Of a stretch of 64,000 nucleotides of DNA, positions 58,293 to 64,000 are shown in pieces. The position numbers and the translations under genes were made by a program. The first letter of the stretch is position 1; every line of letters starts with the position of its first letter. The notes under the pieces were generated by a model, which made no database searches, was not told where the DNA came from, and saw nothing but the letters and a program-made list of their open reading frames with translations. Source of the DNA: G963556115 sp963677015 (GTDB lineage Bacteria > Planctomycetota > SZUA-567); the NCBI GenBank assembly GCA_963677015.1, contig OY781533.1, forward strand, positions 2,728,001-2,792,000. The letters run 5' to 3'.

Positions 58293-59813
58293 TCAACGCT
58301 GAAAGCAGGCTGCAGAGACACTGCCAAGTACCGGCGTACGCTCCTCCAGAGCCGCCAGCAGCTCAGAGTCAAAGCCCTCACGCAACATCTGATCGCAGGC
58401 GGCAAAGCGGGCAAGACGTTTACGCTGCCTTTCCCGGGCATAATCTTCATCAATACCGCGATCATGATAGAAGCGCCACTCATACCCCTGCGCCAGCAGA
58501 AGTTCACGCGCCATCTGTGCGCCTATCCGCTCATCAGTGATACTCTCTCCGGTCAGGCGCTGCGCCGCCAGATGCAGCTCCGGCAGAAAATGCTCTCGCT
58601 GCTCGGCGTAGAACTCGGCAAAGATACCCTCCGCCGAACTGGAATCAGCGATATTCACCTCCTGCAGCTCACGCCCTGCAGCCAGATAGCTCCCGGCACT
58701 CCCGGCGCGGATCAGCTCCTGATCAAAGCGCATCTTCCGCAGCAGCATATCGATAAATACCGGCAGCTCCCGCCAGAAGACTCCGGTGAGATCATGCTCC
58801 AGCGCCAGTACCACAACCCCGTCATCAACATTATGCCGCCGCACCTCCTCGCTAAGTAACGACATATAATGCTCGGCATGCCTGTCGGCGGCGTCACGGG
58901 CTTTCTGCGGTTCATAAGCAGCACCACTGCGGTTATAAATATCTATTCCGGGACTACTGCCGGAGCCGGCAAAGATGGAGAGTTTTGAGGGCAGCAGCTC
59001 TGCCGCGAGCCCGCTGAAGCTTTCAGAGCCGCAGTGCAGATAATTCGGATCATAACAGTAGGCGCCGTCGGCGAGTCCGACTTTAGCACTCAGCCGCCGG
59101 TTTACTCCCAATGCCGCCATTCCCCCGGGAAGGACTACCGGACGGGCGCAACCGCTGACTACCGGTATCCCGGCATCACGAAAAGCGCTCTCCGCAACAT
59201 AAATATACTCTATTCCCTCCGCCGCCAGCGCCTCTTCACAGCCACGCGCGTAAGCCAGTTCCGCCGGCCAGAGCCCGTGCAGTTCCGCTCCTTCCGCCAG
59301 ACGCTGGTACTCCTGCACTCCCGCTCTGATCTCGGCACTTACCGCTGCCGGCACCCCTTCCAGAAGCGGCAGCACCCCATTACTCGCTCCGGAGAATATT
59401 ACCTCGATATGCCCTAACGCCGCCAGACCCAAAAGAGCCTTGAGCGGACGATAATGATAACGCTTGCCATGCCAGTAGAGAATGTCCTTGAAAGCGCTGA
59501 TCTGATAATTGAGCAGTCCCGCCTTTTCCGGCTCCGCCGTCAGCGCCGCGGTCGCCGCAGCCAGACGCCACTGCATATAATCTGCAAACCGGAGCATCAG
59601 CTCGGGGTTATCAAGCATGCCGGCGAGTACCGGCGAGAGCGCGAAGGTGAAACCGTAGTCGATACCCTCATTCTCCAGCCCTTCAAAGACCCGCAACAGC
59701 GGATAGAACGCCGAAGCCAGATACTCGAAGAGAAAACGTTCCTCGATCGAGTTCTCCTGAGCCACAGGTATGAACGCATGAAATACCGGTATGAATGTCG
59801 CCTGTTTAGCCAC
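58293..59813 (-). CDS. GH57 family protein, branching-enzyme-like
   Basis: A 506-residue cytoplasmic protein of the GH57 type found in alpha-glucan branching enzymes with a DUF1957 C-terminus. The opening FIPVFHAFIPVAQ corresponds to the usual LxLHAHxPxVxH, with one of the motif His replaced. ALSPVLAGML is conserved. The nucleophile region reads LHGLWPAELAYARGCEEAL, keeping the Glu, and the acid region LALEHDLTGVFWRELPVFID keeps an Asp. The spelling differs enough that activity is uncertain. GTG 59813 is used, with GGAG 7 nt upstream; a TTG at 59840 is possible. It follows smpB by 46 bp on the same strand. Glycogen branching is the likely role, fitting the nearby malQ. Confidence 0.72.
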   Translation of the reverse strand: MAKQATFIPVFHAFIPVAQENSIEERFLFEYLASAFYPLLRVFEGLENEGIDYGFTFALSPVLAGMLDNPELMLRFADYMQWRLAAATAALTAEPEKAGLLNYQISAFKDILYWHGKRYHYRPLKALLGLAALGHIEVIFSGASNGVLPLLEGVPAAVSAEIRAGVQEYQRLAEGAELHGLWPAELAYARGCEEALAAEGIEYIYVAESAFRDAGIPVVSGCARPVVLPGGMAALGVNRRLSAKVGLADGAYCYDPNYLHCGSESFSGLAAELLPSKLSIFAGSGSSPGIDIYNRSGAAYEPQKARDAADRHAEHYMSLLSEEVRRHNVDDGVVVLALEHDLTGVFWRELPVFIDMLLRKMRFDQELIRAGSAGSYLAAGRELQEVNIADSSSAEGIFAEFYAEQREHFLPELHLAAQRLTGESITDERIGAQMARELLLAQGYEWRFYHDRGIDEDYARERQRKRLARFAACDQMLREGFDSELLAALEERTPVLGSVSAACFQR

Positions 59814-59859
59814 AGCCTTTCTCCCCGCCCGGATGGGCAAAAAAATAGTTACCGAGAGC

Positions 59860-60354
59860 CTACATATATGATTTCATTATCCGCTGCTTCTGCCGGTCAA
59901 AATCCTTCTTCTTCAGGCTTTCGCGTTTATCGTAGACCGCCTTACCCCGTCCCAGACCGATCTGAAGTTTGCAGCGGCTGTTCTTGAAATAAAGTCTGAG
60001 CGGAACGATGGTGTGCCCCTTGATCTCCGACGCCATTGCCAGCTTGCGGATCTCACGCTTATGCGCCAGCAGTTTGCGGGTATGTACCGGATGATGATTG
60101 AGGCGGTTGGCCATCATATACTCCGAAATACTCATCCCGAGCAGGTAGAGTTCATCATTGAGCACCCGCACATAGCTGTCGGTGAAGGATACATGTCCGT
60201 CACGCAGACTCTTCACCTCGCTGCCCTGCAGCACAATACCGCATTCGAGCTTCTCTATTATCTCATAATCAAATGTCGCCCGTTTATTTACCGCGACAAT
60301 CTTTATGCCCTCTCCGCCTGACGCGGCGGCGGTTTTCTTCTTATTTTTTGCCAT
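59860..60354 (-). CDS. smpB: SsrA-binding protein
   Basis: tmRNA-binding protein for rescue of stalled ribosomes. The 164 residues show the SmpB core: RATFDYEIIEKLECGIVLQGSEVKSLRDGHVSFTDSYV, ELYLLGMSISEY, HHPVHTRKLLAHKREI, TIVPLRLYFKNSRCKLQIGLGRGKAVYDKRESLKKKDFDRQ, with the basic C-terminal tail RIMKSYM. The N-terminus has a 20-residue Lys/Ala-rich extension before the core. It is transcribed away from yebC and ahead of a GH57 gene. Secure. The tmRNA gene is not within the window as far as I can see. Confidence 0.96.
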   Translation of the reverse strand: MAKNKKKTAAASGGEGIKIVAVNKRATFDYEIIEKLECGIVLQGSEVKSLRDGHVSFTDSYVRVLNDELYLLGMSISEYMMANRLNHHPVHTRKLLAHKREIRKLAMASEIKGHTIVPLRLYFKNSRCKLQIGLGRGKAVYDKRESLKKKDFDRQKQRIMKSYM

Positions 60355-60502
60355 TATTTGACCTCAGCAGTGAGAATGGATATAATACTAATGACTGAAA
60401 ACACCTGCAGCTGCAATTATAGCAGTTTCCACAAATAACACCAGCTGTAGCAATGATATTCAGGATAAAAAACAAGTCAACCCCAAGTATCAGAACAACT
60501 TC

Positions 60503-60530
60503 TTGACAGAATAACATTTATCCTTATATT
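60503..60530 (+). promoter_or_regulatory. Promoter for the yebC-like gene
   Basis: TTGACA (60503-60508), 16-bp spacer, TATATT (60525-60530). Start near 60537, with an AGGAGG ribosome site directly before the ATG at 60587. Confidence 0.75.
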
Positions 60531-60586
60531 TTAGGCAACCGATATTATTTTGAGTCAATAAATTAAAACTTTTATCAGGAGGAATT

Positions 60587-61336
60587 ATGGCAGGTCATTC
60601 ACATTGGGCAGGCATCAAACACAAGAAGGCAGCAAATGATGCCAAAAAAGGCAAAGTTTTCTCACGAATTGCAAAACTTATCTATGTCGCGGTTAGAGAA
60701 GGTGGAGGCGGCAATCCCGATGATAACCCGCGCCTGCGACTGGTTCTTGACAAGGCTCGTCAGGTAAACATGCCTAAGGACAATGTAAAGCGCGCCATAG
60801 ACAAAGCTCTAGATACCTCCAGCGGCTATATTCCAATGACCTTCGAGAGCTACGGCCCCGGCGGCAGTGCGATTATCGCCGAGTGTCTCACCGACAACAC
60901 TATGCGTACCGGGCCGGAAGTACGTCACCTGATGGACAAAGCCGGCGCCAAGCTGGGAAAAGAAGGCTCTGTAGCCTACATGTTCCAGCGTAAAGGTGTC
61001 TTTGTCATCAACACAGAACTTGTTGACGAGGAAAAACTTATGGAGATAACCCTCGAAGCAGGCGCTGAGGATATGGAGGTCGCTGACGACTTCTACACCG
61101 TCTATACCAGTGTTGCCGACTACGTTCAGGTCGGCGAAGCTCTGGAAAAGGAAAACATTGAAACCGAGATCAGTGAGCTGCGTCTGGTACCGGAGAACAC
61201 CGTCGAGGTTGGGCTGGAAGACGCCAGAAAAATCATGATCATCATCGAAAAAATTGAGGATCACGAAGACGTTCAGAACGTCTACTGCAACTACGAATAC
61301 AGTGACGAAGTTGCCGCTCAGCTGGAAGAGGAATAG
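60587..61336 (+). CDS. YebC/PmpR family transcriptional/translation factor
   Basis: YebC-family protein of 249 residues, the standard length. The N-terminus MAGHSHWAGIKHKKAANDAKKGKVFSR is the family signature, followed by NPRLRLVLDKARQVNMPKDNVKRAIDKA, YGPGGSAIIAECLTDN and GSVAYMFQRKGVF. Members act as DNA-binding regulators (PmpR type) or, as shown for some, help ribosomes through proline stretches (YebC2). The sequence alone does not decide which. It often sits near ruvC in other bacteria; here it is alone, with its own promoter and a GC-rich terminator. Confidence 0.94.
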   Translation: MAGHSHWAGIKHKKAANDAKKGKVFSRIAKLIYVAVREGGGGNPDDNPRLRLVLDKARQVNMPKDNVKRAIDKALDTSSGYIPMTFESYGPGGSAIIAECLTDNTMRTGPEVRHLMDKAGAKLGKEGSVAYMFQRKGVFVINTELVDEEKLMEITLEAGAEDMEVADDFYTVYTSVADYVQVGEALEKENIETEISELRLVPENTVEVGLEDARKIMIIIEKIEDHEDVQNVYCNYEYSDEVAAQLEEE

Positions 61337-61380
61337 CAGAGAATTATTCTGCATATGCCAGTTAATCAGGGTTTTTACTG

Positions 61381-61413
61381 CCGGCCGGCCTCATTCTGGG
61401 GGCCGGCCGGTTT
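61381..61413 (+). terminator. GC-rich terminator after the yebC-like gene
   Basis: CCGGCCGGCC (61381-61390) and GGCCGGCCGG (61401-61410) form a perfect 10-bp stem around 10 nt, followed by TTT. About 45 bp after the stop codon. Confidence 0.85.
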
Positions 61414-61498
61414 CCATACCGCCCGTTACAGCGGCTGCATTCCACTCACAATTAAGAACAAATACCGGAAAATATAGAGCCTGAGGCGAACTTACCTA

Positions 61499-61526
61499 TT
61501 GTAATTATCAGAAAAATTGGTAGTAT
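61499..61526 (+). promoter_or_regulatory. Possible promoter for ftsH
   Basis: TTGTAA (61499-61504), 16-bp spacer, TAGTAT (61521-61526). Gives a leader of about 115 nt. No CIRCE element or heat-shock sigma-32 type promoter is recognised in the gap. Confidence 0.45.
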
Positions 61527-61544
61527 TTCTATTTCGGAAATACT
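61522..61544. promoter_or_regulatory. Inverted repeat over the ftsH start region, candidate operator
   Basis: AGTATTTC (61522-61529) and GAAATACT (61537-61544) are perfect 8-bp arms around 7 nt, overlapping the -10 box and expected start point of the ftsH promoter. Repressor binding is inferred. Confidence 0.4.
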
Positions 61545-61647
61545 TCACTGTCAGCACATGATAATAATGAAAAAATGACAGAAAGATATGTTGAAATATT
61601 TTTTCGTGTAATAAGTCATATCAGCTTATATTGAAAATGAAAAGGAA

Positions 61648-63801
61648 ATGATGAGTTCTAATAAGAAACCGAACAAGAGCGGCGGAGGCGGACCGAGCAG
61701 GCAAATGCTCATCTGGTTTGCAATCTTCATCGCCATCTTCTTTATATTCACCAGTTTCGGTGACTGGGGCAAGCTGACCGGCAAGATCGACGAGATCAGC
61801 TATGATCAGTTCCTCAAAGAGGTTAGCGGCGAAACAACCAAAGCCAAGATCAAAACCATAACCATCCAGACCAAGACCGGCGAGATCAGCGGTGAGTACA
61901 ACAACACCGGACTCGCAGCCAACGCCCCGCAAGGCTTCAAGGTTCAGGGCCCACCGGCTGAGACCATGGGGCTGGACTTCAACAAGATGCTTGAAGGCAG
62001 CGGCATTACCGTCAAATATCAGGCGCCCAGCGCCTTCACTGAGACCATACTCTATCTGCTGCCGATTCTGCTCTTCGGTCTGCTTTTCTATCTGCTCATA
62101 TCCCGCCAGATGCGTGGTTCCGGCGGTAATCCTTTCAGCTTCGGCAAGAGCCGGGCGGTCAGAGTAGAACCCAACGGCAAAAACCGCAAAACCTTTGAGG
62201 ATGTAGCCGGTATAGATGAAGCCAGAGAAGAGGTCAAAGAGGTGGTTGAATTCCTGAGAAGTCCGGAACGTGCCGAACGACTCGGCGGACGTCTGCCTCG
62301 AGGAGTGCTGCTGATCGGACCTCCGGGTACCGGTAAGACTCTGCTGGCGAAGGCTATCGCGGGTGAAGCAAACGTGCCGTTCTTCAGTATCAGCGGTTCC
62401 GATTTTGTCGAGATGTTCGTCGGTGTCGGTGCCAGCCGGGTACGTGACCTCTTTGAACAGGCAAAATCCAACAGCCCATGTATCATATTCCTGGATGAGA
62501 TTGACGCCGTAGGTAGAAAGCGTGCCAATGACCAGCCGGGTTCCGGGCAGGAAGCGGCACAGACGCTCAATGCCATACTTGTTGAAATGGACGGCTTCAC
62601 CTCTGACGACAAGGTAATCGTCATGGCTGCGACCAACCGTGTTGACGTTCTCGACCCGGCGCTGCTGCGTCCCGGACGTTTTGACCGCCGCATCCATGTG
62701 GATCTGCCGGATATCAAAGGACGTGAATCAATTCTCAAGGTGCACGTCAAGCATGTCAAGCTCGCCGATGATGTTGATCTCTCGGTAGTAGCCAGAGCCA
62801 CCCCTACCTTCAGCGGTGCGGAGCTGGAGAATATCGTCAACGAAGCGGCTCTTATCGCCGCCTTCAATGACCTGAACAAGGTAACCATGGCCTGCTTTGA
62901 GGAAGCCAGAGACAAGGTACGTTTCGGCAAGGAGAAGAAGACCAGAGTAATGCATGACGACGACAGACGCGATACCGCCTACCATGAAGCCGGTCACGCC
63001 CTGCTGATGCACCTGCTGCCGCACGTTACCCCGCTGCACAAGGTCAGCATTATCCCACGAGGCCGGGCTCTGGGTGTTACCATGCAACTGCCGGAGCGTG
63101 ATGAATACAGCTCCAGCAAGAAGAAACTGATCGGTGAAATTATTGTACGTGTCGGCGGTAGAGCTGCAGAAGAGCTCTTCCTCGATGACATTAGTAATGG
63201 TGCCGCCAACGATATCGAACAGGCCACCTCCTACGCCAAGGCGATGATCTGTGAATGGGGTATGTCTGAGAAACTGGGCATGGTCAACTATGGTGACCGC
63301 CACCTCTCACAGAACTCCTATTTCGACGCCAAGGAATACTCAGAACGAACCGCTGAGATGATTGACACCGAAGTCAGAGAACTCATCACCGACTGTTACA
63401 AGCAGGCGATCGAACTGCTCGCCAAGAGCAAGGACGACGTGGATCTGGTCGTAGAGGCGCTTATGGAGTTTGAAGTACTCGGCAGAGACGAATTCAAGAA
63501 ACTCCTTGAAGACCGCACCCTTGATAATATCCGTCGTGAACGGGAAGAGATGAAGACCCGTGACAAGTACGATCCAAACAAAAAGGTCGACACTCTCGAG
63601 GACAGCCCGGCATTACCGCCACCGCTGCCAGGTCAGGAAGAAACCGACGAAAAGCTTGAGGCACAGCCGGACGCCGCTGTCGAAGCAATGAGCAGTGCCG
63701 CCGCTATGCAGGCGAGTGAAGCCACCGAACAGGCAGTGACCGAACCGGATACGGAAATCGCCGAAGAGGAAGAGAAGAAGGATGACTCAGCCAGCAGCTG
63801 A
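61648..63801 (+). CDS. ftsH: ATP-dependent zinc metalloprotease FtsH
   Basis: Membrane-bound AAA+ protease. Two membrane helices (about 20-38 and 133-153) bracket a periplasmic domain. The ATPase has Walker A GPPGTGKT (224-231), Walker B CIIFLDEIDA, the pore-loop FVEMFVGVGASRVRDLF and the second region of homology ATNRVDVLDPALLRPGRFDRR. The protease zinc motif HEAGH is at 446-450, with the third ligand Asp in DDISNGAANDIEQAT. The periplasmic part is somewhat longer than in E. coli, and a Pro/Ala/Glu-rich acidic tail (about 640-717) ends the protein. The ATG at 61651 is an equally good start. It ends at a 16-bp terminator stem. Confidence 0.97.
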   Translation: MMSSNKKPNKSGGGGPSRQMLIWFAIFIAIFFIFTSFGDWGKLTGKIDEISYDQFLKEVSGETTKAKIKTITIQTKTGEISGEYNNTGLAANAPQGFKVQGPPAETMGLDFNKMLEGSGITVKYQAPSAFTETILYLLPILLFGLLFYLLISRQMRGSGGNPFSFGKSRAVRVEPNGKNRKTFEDVAGIDEAREEVKEVVEFLRSPERAERLGGRLPRGVLLIGPPGTGKTLLAKAIAGEANVPFFSISGSDFVEMFVGVGASRVRDLFEQAKSNSPCIIFLDEIDAVGRKRANDQPGSGQEAAQTLNAILVEMDGFTSDDKVIVMAATNRVDVLDPALLRPGRFDRRIHVDLPDIKGRESILKVHVKHVKLADDVDLSVVARATPTFSGAELENIVNEAALIAAFNDLNKVTMACFEEARDKVRFGKEKKTRVMHDDDRRDTAYHEAGHALLMHLLPHVTPLHKVSIIPRGRALGVTMQLPERDEYSSSKKKLIGEIIVRVGGRAAEELFLDDISNGAANDIEQATSYAKAMICEWGMSEKLGMVNYGDRHLSQNSYFDAKEYSERTAEMIDTEVRELITDCYKQAIELLAKSKDDVDLVVEALMEFEVLGRDEFKKLLEDRTLDNIRREREEMKTRDKYDPNKKVDTLEDSPALPPPLPGQEETDEKLEAQPDAAVEAMSSAAAMQASEATEQAVTEPDTEIAEEEEKKDDSASS

Positions 63802-63849
63802 TACCGGATCTCTCAAAGCACCGGTGGTAATCGACAACTCAGTTTAAAC

Positions 63850-63884
63850 AACCGGCGGATATACTCAAAGTATATCCGCCGGTT
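63850..63884. terminator. Strong terminator after ftsH
   Basis: AACCGGCGGATATACT (63850-63865) pairs perfectly with AGTATATCCGCCGGTT (63869-63884) around a 3-nt loop; AATTTATAA follows. It separates ftsH from a probable convergent gene. Confidence 0.88.
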
Positions 63885-63955
63885 AATTTATAACACACAC
63901 ACTATTCTACACAACAACCACAGAGACAAATTCAGTACCAGATAACCGCAGCCAC

Positions 63956-64000
63956 TCACCACTCGCTGCCCTCCAGGCATTCCAGTTCCACCTCCCGCCC
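63956..64000 (-). CDS. Possible 3' end of a minus-strand gene, cut by the window edge
   Basis: On the minus strand an open frame enters from the right edge, encodes GREVELECLEGSEW and stops at TGA (63956-63958). The higher GC content than the 63885-63955 gap, and the position just after a convergent-type terminator, support a real gene end. Only 14 codons are visible, so no function can be given. Confidence 0.35.
   Translation of the reverse strand, partial: GREVELECLEGSEW

Noticed and set aside
61411..61647. CIRCE or sigma-32 heat-shock promoter before ftsH
   Set aside because: The known consensus sequences are not present; only a different inverted repeat is seen.
61621..62697. Open frame of 358 codons on the minus strand opposite ftsH
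   Set aside because: It lies inside the conserved ftsH coding sequence and has no domain features. Treated as a compositional shadow.
1..64000. tRNA, rRNA, tmRNA, CRISPR arrays, insertion sequences, phage or integrase genes
   Set aside because: Looked for in all gaps by eye; no TPsiC-type motifs, regular short repeats, transposase motifs or terminal inverted repeats were seen. Weak or diverged examples could be missed without a search tool.

Overview
The window looks like chromosomal DNA of a Gram-negative bacterium. LptB, secreted lipoproteins and lipoyl synthase all point that way. The gene set, a signal peptidase I carrying a very large insertion and the mixed base composition would suit the PVC superphylum, perhaps a Lentisphaerota-like anaerobe. 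That placement is an impression from protein style, not a proven assignment. Coding DNA is about half GC and the intergenic gaps are AT-rich. Nearly every convergent junction carries a strong hairpin. I see no tRNA, rRNA, CRISPR array, insertion sequence or phage gene.

Layout. 1-3.2 kb: a sigma-54-type promoter and urease ureABC with no accessory genes beside it. 3.4-10.6 kb (minus): an oligopeptide-family ABC importer ending in a GH1 beta-glucosidase, read here as a beta-glucoside/cello-oligosaccharide uptake operon, with two copies of a 17-bp sequence 105 bp apart in its upstream region. 11.3-17.0 kb: the transporters GltS, an MFS protein and PutP, plus a membrane-anchored beta-helix protein. 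17.2-22.8 kb: a phosphohexuloisomerase-like SIS protein, citramalate synthase, a 2-hydroxyacid dehydrogenase and phosphoglycerate mutase. 23.0-26.2 kb: a divergent pair that together recreates most of PelA, the Pel polysaccharide hydrolase/deacetylase, split into two genes. Then a lone CheW, and from 27.3 to 33.5 kb a ROK regulator with a xylose-type ABC importer that has a substrate-binding gene at each end.

33.7-38.8 kb: GalE, a HAD phosphatase, a FabI-like reductase, an M24 fold protein without metal ligands and a Cys-rich lipoprotein. 39.0-45.7 kb (plus): purA, pyrR, pyrB, a secreted Memo-AMMECR1 fusion with both signature sites lost, hemA and hslV. 45.8-52.0 kb (minus): malQ-lipA, and CbiX/CbiC fusion, diguanylate cyclase and BI-1 family protein. 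52.2-58.1 kb (plus): lepB, rpsU, a ZnuA-like lipoprotein without its histidines, lptB with a long tail and a polysaccharide flippase. 58.3-63.8 kb: GH57 enzyme and smpB (minus), then yebC and ftsH (plus).

Themes. Carbohydrate import and turnover is the strongest (GH1 operon, xylose importer, GalE, MalQ, GH57, PelA parts, flippase). The second is repeated loss of catalytic or metal-binding residues in proteins that keep their fold: Memo-AMMECR1, M24, ZnuA-like and the CbiX domain. The most promising leads for something undescribed are the divergent split PelA and the exported, degenerate Memo-AMMECR1 protein.
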